Positions 35,325 to 46,317 of a DNA stretch of 64,000 nt are shown here, in pieces. The notes under the pieces are model-generated. The model ran no database searches, had not been told where the DNA came from, and worked only from the letters and a program-made list of their open reading frames with translations. Source of the stretch: Bryobacterales bacterium (GTDB taxonomy: Bacteria > Acidobacteriota > Terriglobia > Bryobacterales > UBA6623); assembly GCA_028819215.1 (NCBI GenBank), contig JAPPMG010000096.1, positions 439,328 to 503,327 of the forward strand, read 5' to 3'. The position numbers and the translations under genes were made by a program. How positions within the stretch are numbered: the first letter of the stretch is position 1; each line of letters opens with the position of its first letter.

Positions 35325-36647
35325 GTGTCAGCCGTCCGCGTGGGAATCATAGGGCTGGGCAACGTGGGCGGCGGTACCCTGCGTCTGCTACGCAACAACT
35401 CCTCGGAGATCGAGGCCAAGCTCGGCTTTGCGCTGGACGTCTCGGCGGTGTGCTCGCGCAGCGTGCTGACGAACCCGAGCGAAGCTGTTAACCTGCACCC
35501 GCAGGCGCTGCGAACTGCCGACTGGAGGGAGGTCGTGGAGAGCCCTCAAGTCGATATCGTTGCCGAGTTGATCGGCGGCGCCGGAGTTGCCAAGCAAGTC
35601 GTCGAGACCGCCCTGGCGGGTGGCAAGCCGGTGGTCACGGCGAACAAGGAACTATTGGCGGAGGAGGGTCCGGAGATTTGGCGGCGCCTGGCCAGCAATG
35701 GCGCCACGCTCGGCATGGAAGCAGCAGTCGCGGGCGGGATTCCAGTCTTGAGCGTGTTGCGCGAGGGTATCGCGGGCGATGGCATTGACGCCCTGATCGG
35801 AATCTTGAACGGAACATCGAATTACATCCTCACCGAGATCGAGCGGACCGGCGCGGCCTTCGACCAAGTGCTCAAGGAGGCTCAGGACCTTGGCTACGCC
35901 GAAGCGGACCCCAGCGCCGACATCGACGGCTACGACGCGCGATCCAAGCTGGCGATCTTGGCGGCCATAGCGTTCGGCGAGCAGGTGTCTCCTGGCGATA
36001 TCCCGCTACAAGGGATCCGGCGCATCCGAACCATCGACTTCGCCTATGCAGGGCGGCTCGGGCACACGATCCGCCTGCTGGCAACCGCTCGCCGGGAACC
36101 AGACGGGTTGCGCCTGGCGGTACGTCCCGCGCTGGTCGAACGAAACACCGTTCTGGCAGGCGTTACTGGCTCCTACAACGCCCTGTGGGTGCACGGTCGG
36201 GGCGGCGACACGTTCTATTACGGCAAGGGCGCGGGGCCCGATCCGACCGGTGTGGCCGTGGTGAGCGATTTGATGGCGGCCGCCCGAGACCTGCGCCGGG
36301 CGGGAGGCTCGGTACAGCGCGTTCAGCCCTTCGGGCACACTAGGCTGTCACCCCATCGCCCAGTCTCAAGCGGCACGGAGGAGCGCCAGTTCTATCTGCG
36401 CTTTCGCGTTCGCGACCGGCCTGGAATCCTTGCAGCACTGGCATCGAAGCTGGCCGAGCAGGGCGTAGGTATCGAAGCGGTGCTGCAGGAACCCTACTTT
36501 GACAAGCAAGACCTGCCCTTCGTAGCGACCTTGGAACCGGCGAGGCGAGCCGCCGTCGAGAAGGCGGTTGAGACGATCAAGGGATTGGATTTCTTGGTGG
36601 ACGAGCCGCTCGCGCTGCCTCTGGAGCCAACTTTGGCGGCCGCCTGA
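35325..36647 (+). CDS. hom: Homoserine dehydrogenase with ACT domain
   Basis: This 440-residue enzyme reduces aspartate semialdehyde to homoserine for threonine and methionine synthesis. It shows the NAD(P) motif GIIGLGNVGGG (about residues 7-17), VTANKELLA near residue 103, ILNGTSNYIL near residue 162 and EAQDLGYAEADPSADIDGYDARSKLAILA with the catalytic lysine near residue 208. A C-terminal ACT domain (about 345-425, RVRDRPGILAALASKL) suggests feedback control by an amino acid. The GTG at 35325 puts the Rossmann strand at the N-terminus; the open frame extends upstream only through the inserted repeat. Confidence 0.95.
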   Translation: MSAVRVGIIGLGNVGGGTLRLLRNNSSEIEAKLGFALDVSAVCSRSVLTNPSEAVNLHPQALRTADWREVVESPQVDIVAELIGGAGVAKQVVETALAGGKPVVTANKELLAEEGPEIWRRLASNGATLGMEAAVAGGIPVLSVLREGIAGDGIDALIGILNGTSNYILTEIERTGAAFDQVLKEAQDLGYAEADPSADIDGYDARSKLAILAAIAFGEQVSPGDIPLQGIRRIRTIDFAYAGRLGHTIRLLATARREPDGLRLAVRPALVERNTVLAGVTGSYNALWVHGRGGDTFYYGKGAGPDPTGVAVVSDLMAAARDLRRAGGSVQRVQPFGHTRLSPHRPVSSGTEERQFYLRFRVRDRPGILAALASKLAEQGVGIEAVLQEPYFDKQDLPFVATLEPARRAAVEKAVETIKGLDFLVDEPLALPLEPTLAAA

Positions 36648-36705
36648 CCGGACCTGCCTGCGCCCGTAGCAGCCTGAACCACTCGAAGGCAGGAGACGAA
36701 GAAAC

Positions 36706-37503
36706 ATGCCCACAAGATCCATCGGAAAGAGCCTGCGCCTGCGGCGCATCCTGAGGCGCGGTCGCGCGGTCGTTGTTGCGATGGACCACGGCAACGCCGC
36801 GGGCGCGGTACGAGGCCTCGAACGGCCGGCCGAACTCGTGAGGCAGCTCGCGTCTGCTGGCGCGGACGCCATCTTGGTGACGCCGGGCGTGCTCGAGCAG
36901 GTCTGCGAGCATGTCGGCGACCTAGCCATCCTGCTGCGCATCGATGGCTGCGTGAGCTCGCTAGGCGGCGGGCCGATGCGCCTCTACGTGGATGTCGAGC
37001 AAGCCGTTTCGCTGGGAGCCGATGCTGTCGTGGTGAATGCCACGCTCGGGGCGGACTTCGAGAGCGATGAGCTCGAAAAGGTCGGCTCGATCGCCAGCGA
37101 GAGTCGTTGCTGGGGCATGCCGTTGGTCGCCGAGATGCTCAGCCAAGGCATGATGGCCAATCACATGGACATGTCCGGCCAGGGCGGCGACATTCTGCCT
37201 CCCGACATCGACGATGACGTCACGCTGGCATGCCGCATGGGGGCGGAGCTCGGTTCGGACGTGATCAAGACGCGCTACTCGGGAAGCGTCCGCGGCTTCC
37301 GCAAGAGCATTGATGCTTGCGGGGTGCCCGTGCTGGTGGCGGGCGGGCCTCGCCGCGGGCCGGGACTGGACGGCACTCTGGAAACGGTCTCCGAAGTCAT
37401 GGACGCGGGTGCGTCGGGTGTCATCTTCGGGCGACAGATTTGGCAGTATGCCGATCCTGCGGCGGCCGTCGCCGCAGTCGCGGGCCTCGTGCACGCGGAA
37501 TAA
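36706..37503 (+). CDS. DhnA/LsrF-type class I aldolase
   Basis: This 265-residue TIM-barrel protein has AMDHGNAAG near residue 26, the Schiff-base lysine in SDVIKTRYSG near residue 188, and the phosphate-binding VLVAGGPRRG and GVIFGRQIWQ. This is the pattern of archaeal-type fructose-bisphosphate aldolase, LsrF and ADH synthase. Which substrate is used cannot be decided from sequence alone. It follows hom by 58 bases with the same orientation. ADH synthase feeds the alternative route to dehydroquinate from aspartate semialdehyde, the substrate of hom, but its partner was not seen nearby. Confidence 0.85.
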   Translation: MPTRSIGKSLRLRRILRRGRAVVVAMDHGNAAGAVRGLERPAELVRQLASAGADAILVTPGVLEQVCEHVGDLAILLRIDGCVSSLGGGPMRLYVDVEQAVSLGADAVVVNATLGADFESDELEKVGSIASESRCWGMPLVAEMLSQGMMANHMDMSGQGGDILPPDIDDDVTLACRMGAELGSDVIKTRYSGSVRGFRKSIDACGVPVLVAGGPRRGPGLDGTLETVSEVMDAGASGVIFGRQIWQYADPAAAVAAVAGLVHAE

Positions 37504-37548
37504 TGACATTGGCGGACCGCCGACCGGCGGGCGCTAGAATCACGAGTC

Positions 37549-39624
37549 GTGCCTGCAAGCCTTCTAAGCCGACGCGAATTGGCCGCCTTGGCGGCCTCCG
37601 GCTGGCTCGTCCCGGCAGCGGGTCAATCCCAGTTCGGTTGGATGTTGTGGGAGTTTGTCAGGGAGTACTTGCGGCTGCTAGACGAGCGCCGGTCGGGCCA
37701 GCTGGCCAGCTTGGAATCTGCGGAAGAGTTCGCCGCGTTGCGCCACAAGGTGCGCGCCGAGCTGGGAAGGATGTGGGGGCCGTTTCCCGGGCGCACGCCC
37801 CTGAACGCAAAGCAGATCGGAACCATCGATGCCGGCGACCACCGGATCGAACGGATTGTCTTCGAGAGCCGTCCGGCCTTTCACGTCACGGCGAACCTTT
37901 ACTGTCCGCAAGGGCAGGGCGCGAAGGCGCCCGCGATCATCTTCCCATGCGGTCATGGCAGCGCCGGCAAGGCGTCGGAGACCTACCAGCTCTTCGCTGC
38001 TCTGATGGCGCGGAATGGCATCGCTGTGCTCACTTGGGACCCGCTCGGCCAGGGCGAGCGTCACCAGTACGTGGACGCCAGTACTGGCACGACCCGCTTC
38101 CGCGCGGGCACCGGGGAGCACCGCATCTTGGGAGACCGCTGCTACTTGGTCGGCGAGAACCTGATGCAGTACAGGGTGTGGGACTGCATCCGCGCGTTGG
38201 ACTATCTTGAGTCGCGCCAAGAGATCGACCCCGGTCGCATCGGCATCGCCGGCCAGTCTGGCGGGGGGATGGTAACGCTGCAATTTGCCGGTTTCGACGA
38301 CCGCCTCAATGCGGCATTTGTCAGTTGCGCGGTCGCCAGCTTCCGAGCCAAGAGCGAGGCCCTGTTGATCGCCGACCCCGAACAGGTGCTGTACGGGACC
38401 CTGCGGGCCGGGATCGACCATCCGGAGTTGCTGGCGGCATTCGCCCCGAGACCGCTGATGATCGGGGCTGCCAAGCGGGACTACGTGCCCATCGAGGGCG
38501 CTCGGCGCACGCATGCCGAGTTAACGGGCGTGTACGAGAAGCTCGAGGCTCCAGAGCAGCTTCACTTGGTCGAAACCGACGACACGCACGGCATGAACCG
38601 CGAGTTGCGCGAAGCGGCCGCGTCGTTCTTCCTCAAGACCCTGGCTGGACAGGAGCGGACCGTCTCCGAGGGAGACTCGCGGCCGCGCCAGGCGGCTGAG
38701 TTGGCTTGCACGGCATCGGGACAGGTCGCGCTCTCGCTGCAGTCGACGAATGTGGCCGATCTCTGCGCGGCCAGGGCGAAGGCCATCGAGCCAAGTTTCG
38801 AACTGCCCCGCAGCGAGAGCGAGTTCGGCGTCTACCAGAGCCTCATCGCCAATCGCGTCAAGGATGTGACCCGAGTGGGCGCATACAAGGCCGAGTTCGG
38901 GATCGAAGTGCCGACGCGGTTCCTTGACGCCGGCGTCTACGCCAAGGGCGCGGTGTTCCTGGTCGCGGAGCAGGGCAAGGACCACCCAATCGTGCAACGG
39001 TACCTGATCGATGCCGTGGTGGCCGCGAACCACAGCCTGTACGGCTTGGACTTGCGTGGCTGGGGCGCCAGCACGCCTGTCATGCCGGAATTAGAGGTGG
39101 GCTTTGAATGGGACGACTTCCTCGCCTACCGGAGCTTGGAGCTGGGCCGGCCGCTGTTCGGGCAGCGCCTGAAAGACCTGCTGGCTACTGCGCCGAGGCT
39201 GACCAAGCGGCGCGAGTGGATCGTGATCGGAGTCGGTATCGGAGGCCTTGTCGCGGCGCACGCTGCGGTTCTCGACCCGCGCATCTCAGGCGTGGTGAGC
39301 GTCGAAGCGCCAATCTCGTATCGGTCCATCCTGGACGACCCCGAATCGACCCTGCCGGTGAGCAGCCTGTTGCCGGGGGTGTTGGGGCAGTACGAAGTCC
39401 GCGATCTCTATGCCGCGGTCGCGCCGCGCCCGCTACTGATCGTGAATCCGCAGGATCCGCGCCGTCGAACGGTCGCGCGCGAACAAGCCCAGGCCGAGTG
39501 CGCTTGGGTGACCGATGTGTACGACGCGCTAGAGTCAGTCGAATCGTTGCGCATTGAATCCGGCTTGGGCCGCACGGAAGTGCGCTCTCTGGTCGGGGAT
39601 TGGCTGGGTTCGCTGGCCGGCTGA
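37549..39624 (+). CDS. Tandem alpha/beta hydrolase, second domain lacking the nucleophile
   Basis: This is a 691-residue protein from a GTG start with a possible twin-arginine leader (SRRELAALAASGWLVPAAGQ). The first domain (about 30-365) is of the acetyl-xylan-esterase/dienelactone hydrolase type, with GQSGGG near residue 238, a candidate acid in AAKRDYVPIEG and the histidine in DTHGMN. The second (about 430-685) repeats the fold, but its elbow reads GVGIGG instead of GxSxG, so the serine is missing. It is probably an exported esterase with a pseudo-enzyme or binding half. It starts 45 bases after the aldolase gene. Confidence 0.82.
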   Translation: MPASLLSRRELAALAASGWLVPAAGQSQFGWMLWEFVREYLRLLDERRSGQLASLESAEEFAALRHKVRAELGRMWGPFPGRTPLNAKQIGTIDAGDHRIERIVFESRPAFHVTANLYCPQGQGAKAPAIIFPCGHGSAGKASETYQLFAALMARNGIAVLTWDPLGQGERHQYVDASTGTTRFRAGTGEHRILGDRCYLVGENLMQYRVWDCIRALDYLESRQEIDPGRIGIAGQSGGGMVTLQFAGFDDRLNAAFVSCAVASFRAKSEALLIADPEQVLYGTLRAGIDHPELLAAFAPRPLMIGAAKRDYVPIEGARRTHAELTGVYEKLEAPEQLHLVETDDTHGMNRELREAAASFFLKTLAGQERTVSEGDSRPRQAAELACTASGQVALSLQSTNVADLCAARAKAIEPSFELPRSESEFGVYQSLIANRVKDVTRVGAYKAEFGIEVPTRFLDAGVYAKGAVFLVAEQGKDHPIVQRYLIDAVVAANHSLYGLDLRGWGASTPVMPELEVGFEWDDFLAYRSLELGRPLFGQRLKDLLATAPRLTKRREWIVIGVGIGGLVAAHAAVLDPRISGVVSVEAPISYRSILDDPESTLPVSSLLPGVLGQYEVRDLYAAVAPRPLLIVNPQDPRRRTVAREQAQAECAWVTDVYDALESVESLRIESGLGRTEVRSLVGDWLGSLAG

Positions 39625-39639
39625 ATGCGGCGCGAACGT

Positions 39640-41433
39640 TTATTCCCACTCGATCGTCGATGGCGGCTTGTGCGACACGTCGTACACGACGGCGTGGATC
39701 CCGTCGATCGACGCTAGGCGGTCGGCCAAGGCGAGCAGGCCCCGCATGGGAAGTTCGGCGACCGATGCGGTCATGCCGTCGACCGACACGACCGGTCGCA
39801 GGGCTACCGTCTCCCCGTCGCCTTGCCCCCAAGGCAGGAGCACGACCGGGCACTGCCAGACCTGGTCATAGAGGCCCTCGCCGCGCAGGTATTCCGTGAC
39901 GGCACGATCTGCCGTCTGCAGCAGTTTGACCCGCTCGGGCGTCAATGTCGCCGGCCGAATGCTCCATTGCGCAGGCTCGATCTCGCGCGGCGCCAGCCAG
40001 GCCACGACACGGTTCGTGTGGCGAAACTCGTTCGTGATGGCGGTGGACAGCGGTAGCAGCCGCGCGAAGTCAGTCTCGCCTCCGTGCAGGACGGTAAGCT
40101 GTGCGTAGCTCCGGCTGTCGCCCTGGACCCCCACGCTCCGAATGGGAAGTAGAAAGGCGGAGTAACCCGCTCGCTCGGCAAGCGCGGAGATGCCCGGATC
40201 CGGCACCGCGCTGCCCGCGCCGGAGGCGCACAGGCAGCGGATTGCCAAGCCGGGGCCCGGGAAGGGATGCCGGTCGAGCAGCCTGTTCGGCAAGCCTAGG
40301 GCGCGTCCGATCTCGCGAACCTCGTCCTTGTAGAATTCGCTTAGCGGCTCGAGCACGCGCCCTTGCACGAGCAGCTCTTGAATGCGCTCGACTCGGTTGT
40401 GATGCGTCTTGATCACGTCGGCGGCCTGTGTGCCGCCGGACTCGATGGTGTCGGGATAAATGGTGCCTTGCCCGAGCATCCAGTCTTGGCTGGCATAGCG
40501 GTCGTCTCTGAGGATCTGGTCCTGGACATCTACGAATGCCTGTCCGATGATCGCCCGCTTGGTCTCGGGATCGGTAACGCCCTGGAGTCGCCCCATGAAC
40601 AGGTCCGCGGCGCGGAACACCCGCAGTTCTCCTAGCTCAAGGTCCCGGAAGGCACCCTCGATTTCGTCTGTCTCGAGGTCGCGCATGAATCCGGTGTCGA
40701 CGTACACCGCCTCGACCCGCTCAGGGCCCAGGGACCGAACGACAAGGGCGTAGGCGACCGTGGAGTCCACGCCGCCGCTGAGAAACAGCAGGACCCGTCG
40801 GTCCCGGGCCGTTTCGTTGATACTCTGCAGCAACGCTTGCACGCGGTTCTGAGGCTGCCAGTCCAGCGCACAAGCGCAGGCGTTGCGCAAGAAGTTGCGC
40901 AGGATCGTGGAACCGTTGTGAGTGTGGACGACTTCGGGGTGGAACTGCAGCCCATAGACGCGAAGCGCTTCGTGTCCCATCGCCGCGACCTCGCATTCGT
41001 CCGTGCCGGCCAGAACGGCAAAGCCTTCCGGCGGGCGGGCGACATGGTCGCCATGGCTCATCCACACCTGCTGCTCAGGACGCATCCCCTCGAACAGCAC
41101 GCCGTCAACCCGGAGTTGCAGCGTCGCGCTGCCGAACTCGTGCGTGTCGCTGCGCTCGACGATGCCGCCGAGATAGCGGGCGATCAGCTGATGGCCGTAG
41201 CAGATGCCGAGCATCGGCTTGCCTAGTGCGAACAGCCCTGCCTGGGGCTGCGGGCTGGCCTCGTCGAACACGCTGGAGGGGCCGCCGGAGAGAACGATCC
41301 CAGCGTGGTCGCCCAACAAGTCAGGATCTACGCCTACCGGGAAGATCTCGGCATAGACACCGAGCTCCCGCACCTTGCGCGCGATCAGGTGGCAGTACTG
41401 CCCGCCTGAGTCAAGGACCGCGATTCGCCCCAT
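39640..41433 (-). CDS. guaA: GMP synthase (glutamine-hydrolysing), long form
   Basis: This 597-residue enzyme converts XMP to GMP. The class I amidotransferase domain has GICYGHQ (Cys near residue 77) and the LQFHPEVVHT histidine. The ATP-pyrophosphatase domain has the P-loop LFLSGGVDST near residue 217. After FPGPGLAIR the protein carries about 70 residues more than the 525-residue E. coli form: FLLPIRSVGVQGDSRSY is followed by an extra segment before the VYDVSHKPPSTIEWE end. That layout resembles the long GMP synthase of eukaryotes. It is convergent with the hydrolase gene. Confidence 0.95.
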   Translation of the reverse strand: MGRIAVLDSGGQYCHLIARKVRELGVYAEIFPVGVDPDLLGDHAGIVLSGGPSSVFDEASPQPQAGLFALGKPMLGICYGHQLIARYLGGIVERSDTHEFGSATLQLRVDGVLFEGMRPEQQVWMSHGDHVARPPEGFAVLAGTDECEVAAMGHEALRVYGLQFHPEVVHTHNGSTILRNFLRNACACALDWQPQNRVQALLQSINETARDRRVLLFLSGGVDSTVAYALVVRSLGPERVEAVYVDTGFMRDLETDEIEGAFRDLELGELRVFRAADLFMGRLQGVTDPETKRAIIGQAFVDVQDQILRDDRYASQDWMLGQGTIYPDTIESGGTQAADVIKTHHNRVERIQELLVQGRVLEPLSEFYKDEVREIGRALGLPNRLLDRHPFPGPGLAIRCLCASGAGSAVPDPGISALAERAGYSAFLLPIRSVGVQGDSRSYAQLTVLHGGETDFARLLPLSTAITNEFRHTNRVVAWLAPREIEPAQWSIRPATLTPERVKLLQTADRAVTEYLRGEGLYDQVWQCPVVLLPWGQGDGETVALRPVVSVDGMTASVAELPMRGLLALADRLASIDGIHAVVYDVSHKPPSTIEWE

Positions 41434-41536
41434 CTTCCGTAGTGCGCCGACCCGCTAGTCTCACGTCTCGGGACGGGCCCACCCCAAGAATCCATTGTTG
41501 CACCCCTGGCTCGGGCACCTGTCGCGGCTGTTGCGG

Positions 41537-42985
41537 CTAGCGACGTTTGCGGGTGGGATTGGGGCGATGCCTCAGCGGCACGTTGGCTTCGATCCAAGCG
41601 TTCAGCTTGGCACGCAAGCTCTCCGCCAGAGCGGCCTCTTGAAGCGCTAGGTCTTCGCTCTCGCCGAGGTCGTCCTCGAGCCTGTACAGCTCCACGCGGG
41701 GCGGGTCGTAGAACTCGATCAATTTATTGCCTCCCGAGAGGATCGCAGCGCCGGGCGCTTGCGCCTGCGGGCTGTAGTGCGGGTAGTACCAGACCAACTC
41801 GCGAGGGGTCCACGGGCCGCCATCGATCAGCGGGCTGAGGCTGCGGCCGTCGAGATGGTCGAAGCTGCTCGGCGCGAGTCCGGCAACTTCGGCTATGAAC
41901 GGGAAGAGATCCGCGTTGGTGACGGGCGTGCGCACCACGCTACCCGGGTTTCCGTGTCCGGGCCAGCGCACGATCAGCGGCACGCGAATTCCGCCCTCAT
42001 ACAGATGACCCTTGCCGGCGCGCAAGGGTGCATTCGCGGTGACAGAAGCGAGACCTCCGTTGTCGGAAGCCAAGATGAACACAGTGCGGTCCGCGACGCC
42101 TGCCGCCTCGAGCCGGTCGAGGATCCGACCGACACTGGTATCGACTGATTCGACCATGGCGGCGTACACGGGATTCGCGCCGGATGCGGACTCAGCGATC
42201 TTGCCGCGGTACTTGCGCACCAAGTGGTCCGGTGCTTGCAGAGGGGTGTGGACCGCGTAGTGGGAGAGATACAGGAAGAAGGGCCTGTCGCGGTTCCGCT
42301 CGACGAACTGCAACGCCTCGTCGGTCAGACGGCTGGTCAGGTATTCGCCCTCGCTGCTGGCCGACAGATCGAGGTTCGGCATGTCGGGGTTCCAAGCCTG
42401 GCCGGGCCTGCGGTACGGGAAGAAATAGCTGGCCGGACTGCCATGAGTGTGCCCGGCGACGTTCAGGTCGAAGCCGTGCGACAGCGGCCAATTAGACTCG
42501 GCGCCTAGGTGCCACTTGCCGATGCTGGCGGAGGCGTATCCGGCAGTTCCGAGCGCCTCGGCGATCGTGACGAACTCGTCTCTGAGGTACATGAAGTCCG
42601 CAGGCGGCAAAATGGCGCTATCGGAGGGGTGGCGATGGCGCCCGATCGCGGTGATATGCCCGGTGAAGCCGACGCGTCCGGGGTACTGTCCGGTCAGCAG
42701 GGCGGCTCGGCTGGGAGAGCAAACCGGGCAGTTGGAATACGCCTGCGTGAAGCGCACGGCTTCAGCTGCCAGCGCGTCGATCCGGGGCGTCTCGTAGAGA
42801 TCGGAGCCTTGGCAGCCAAGGTCCCGCCAGCCTAGGTCGTCGACCAATACCAGCACCACGTTGAGCAGCGCGGGAGAAGCTGCGGGTGCGACGGCGCTGG
42901 CTACCCCGGCTGGCAGCAGCGCGCAGCCGAAGAGCGCCGCGATCGCTGGCCAGCGGTTTGGGGCTCTGCGGCGGGCGCGCTGCAT
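41537..42985 (-). CDS. Secreted formylglycine-dependent sulfatase
   Basis: From the ATG at 42985 the protein has 482 residues, with a basic N-terminus and hydrophobic leader ending near SAVAPAAS. NVVLVLVDDLGWRDLGC supplies the first metal ligands, CSPSR (cysteine near residue 87) is the formylglycine site, and GKWHLG and ASDNGG complete the family pattern. It is distinct from the sulfatase at 26755. The substrate is unknown, probably a sulfated polysaccharide. The frame is open further upstream to 43111. The promoter region is shared with the divergent groES. Confidence 0.92.
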   Translation of the reverse strand: MQRARRRAPNRWPAIAALFGCALLPAGVASAVAPAASPALLNVVLVLVDDLGWRDLGCQGSDLYETPRIDALAAEAVRFTQAYSNCPVCSPSRAALLTGQYPGRVGFTGHITAIGRHRHPSDSAILPPADFMYLRDEFVTIAEALGTAGYASASIGKWHLGAESNWPLSHGFDLNVAGHTHGSPASYFFPYRRPGQAWNPDMPNLDLSASSEGEYLTSRLTDEALQFVERNRDRPFFLYLSHYAVHTPLQAPDHLVRKYRGKIAESASGANPVYAAMVESVDTSVGRILDRLEAAGVADRTVFILASDNGGLASVTANAPLRAGKGHLYEGGIRVPLIVRWPGHGNPGSVVRTPVTNADLFPFIAEVAGLAPSSFDHLDGRSLSPLIDGGPWTPRELVWYYPHYSPQAQAPGAAILSGGNKLIEFYDPPRVELYRLEDDLGESEDLALQEAALAESLRAKLNAWIEANVPLRHRPNPTRKRR

Positions 42986-43059
42986 GTCTACCGATCCTTC
43001 CAGCACAATTCGCGCGCCGTGCCTGGGCATTGCACGGCGGTTGCCGGTTCCGTTATCAT

Positions 43060-43090
43060 AAGGGCATCGGGGCATGCCCCTATGCCCCTT
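43060..43090. promoter_or_regulatory. Long G/C-rich palindrome between sulfatase and groES
   Basis: Around a perfect GGGGCATGCCCC core, the flanking AAGGGCAT and ATGCCCCTT nearly pair, giving a 31-base near-palindrome. It lies between divergent genes, so an operator is more likely than a terminator. It is not a CIRCE element, the usual HrcA site ahead of groES. Confidence 0.45.
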
Positions 43091-43230
43091 GGTCGCGTCG
43101 GCCGAATGCATGGCTTCGCTGGCGCTACCCCCTTTTCACAACGAACAGGGAATCGCATCGCTTGCTGGGCCGGATCTGTGCCTAGACACCGGATCGCGCT
43201 ACCCACGAAAGACGGAGGAACCATAACACT

Positions 43231-43521
43231 GTGACAATCCAACCCCTAGGCAACCGCCTCGTTGCTGAGCGCATTTCTGCGGAAGAGCAAGTCGTCGGCG
43301 GAATTATCATTCCCGACTCTGCCAAGGAGAAGGGTCAGACTGCCACGGTCATCGCTGCCGGGCCGGGCACCAAGAAGGATGACGGGAGCATCGTGCCGCT
43401 CGACGTGAAGGCCGGCGACACGGTCATGATCGGCAAGTACGCGGGCAACGAGGTCAGCGTTGACGGTACGGAGTACTTGATCCTGACCGAAGACGATATC
43501 CTCGGCGTGGTCGAGGGCTAG
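43231..43521 (+). CDS. groES: Co-chaperonin GroES
   Basis: This 96-residue protein caps the GroEL ring. It shows IQPLGNRLVAERI at the start, the mobile loop segment EEQVVGGIIIPDSAKEKGQ and the typical VKAGDTVMIGKYAGNEV and LILTEDDILGVVEG. The start is a GTG with a GGAGG about 12 bases upstream, which is a long spacing. It forms a two-gene operon with groEL, 69 bases downstream. No CIRCE repeat was found upstream, so heat control, if present, uses another system. Confidence 0.96.
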   Translation: MTIQPLGNRLVAERISAEEQVVGGIIIPDSAKEKGQTATVIAAGPGTKKDDGSIVPLDVKAGDTVMIGKYAGNEVSVDGTEYLILTEDDILGVVEG

Positions 43522-45210
<1,689 letters not shown>

Positions 45211-45221
45211 GTCATTGGCCA

Positions 45222-45265
45222 CAAGCGGGTGCAGCCGCGACAGCGGATCGCGGCGCACCCGCTTG
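45222..45265 (+). terminator. Strong hairpin after groEL
   Basis: CAAGCGGGTGC (45222-45232) pairs perfectly with GCACCCGCTTG (45255-45265), and an inner GCCGCGA/TCGCGGC stem continues the structure. It begins 11 bases after the groEL stop. There is no T tract, so it may act as a stabilising 3' end or an atypical terminator. Confidence 0.7.
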
Positions 45266-45312
45266 ACACTGGGGGGCACGGCCAGAGTGTCTGCGAATAC
45301 GCAGTTCTCCCG

Positions 45313-45483
45313 CTAGCGCGCGCAGGATATCAACGCAAGCTGCGTGCCACGCGAGGAGCGGATTCCGTCAGAGGGCGCGCTGAGGTAGACCGTGTTGGCC
45401 GGGTCGGCGCAGTTCCCTCTCGCCGCGGTCGACAGTTTGGAGTCATCTGTCACCAGCCAAAGGAAGGTGCAGGCGTCCAGCAA
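45313..45483 (-). pseudogene. Truncated PIN-domain (VapC-like) toxin
   Basis: Downstream of the antitoxin, from a TTG at 45483, the frame reads LLLDACTFLWLVTDDSKLSTAA and on to VYLSA, the first part of a PIN-domain toxin with its first catalytic aspartate. The expected ASAWEIAVK continuation is replaced by unrelated sequence and a stop after 56 codons. There is no normal ATG start (ATA stands where one could be). The toxin is therefore inactive. A functional copy would be about 130 residues. Confidence 0.75.
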
Positions 45484-45488
45484 TAGTC

Positions 45489-45875
<387 letters not shown>

Positions 45876-45998
45876 TCAATTCGAAGCAGGAGTGAAGCCG
45901 GTGATTCTAGTTCGTCATCTCAGCGCTTCCCGAACGCGCTATCCGGGCACCGACCTACAGGTGTCGGACCGCCTCGCGGACTGACCGGCGAGGACAAT

Positions 45999-46017
45999 AC
46001 AAGGATTTCGTCCTTGT
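45999..46017. promoter_or_regulatory. Inverted repeat upstream of the AbrB-PIN pair
   Basis: ACAAGGA and TCCTTGT form a perfect 7-bp dyad with a 5-base spacer, and a further AAGGAT follows at about 46023, just before the ATG at 46030. The position suits an operator bound by the AbrB-type antitoxin, which usually represses its own operon. Confidence 0.6.
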
Positions 46018-46029
46018 TAGAATAAGGAT

Positions 46030-46317
46030 ATGTCGAAGGTCACGAGCAAGCTGCAGGTCACGATCCCAAAATCGCTTGCTCTGCAATACTCAATCCAGCC
46101 GGGAGATTCGATTTCGTTCGAAGCGGCTGGCGACATCATCCGAGTGCTGCCTCCCTCGGCAGTCACTCGTCCCCAGCTTGATCGGCTCAAGCGACTAGCG
46201 TTGTTCGATGCGGGAACGGAGCGGCAGCGAGCCCGTGAGTCCCGCGCAAAGCGACCAGCAGCCAAGAGGCGAGGCTGGACGCGCGAGGAGCTGTACCAGC
46301 GTGGCAGTACTGATTGA
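46030..46317 (+). CDS. AbrB/SpoVT-type antitoxin
   Basis: This is a 95-residue protein whose first half (MSKVTSKLQVTIPKSLALQYSIQPGDSISFE) is the swapped-hairpin AbrB DNA-binding domain. The second half is basic and ends RGWTREELYQRG, a common toxin-binding tail in VapB-like antitoxins. It overlaps the PIN toxin GTG by 17 bases. A dyad lies directly upstream. The layout and families point to a type II toxin-antitoxin module that appears intact. Confidence 0.9.
   Translation: MSKVTSKLQVTIPKSLALQYSIQPGDSISFEAAGDIIRVLPPSAVTRPQLDRLKRLALFDAGTERQRARESRAKRPAAKRRGWTREELYQRGSTD

Noticed and set aside
43091-43230. CIRCE operator ahead of groES
   Set aside because: TTAGCACTC and GAGTGCTAA are not present.
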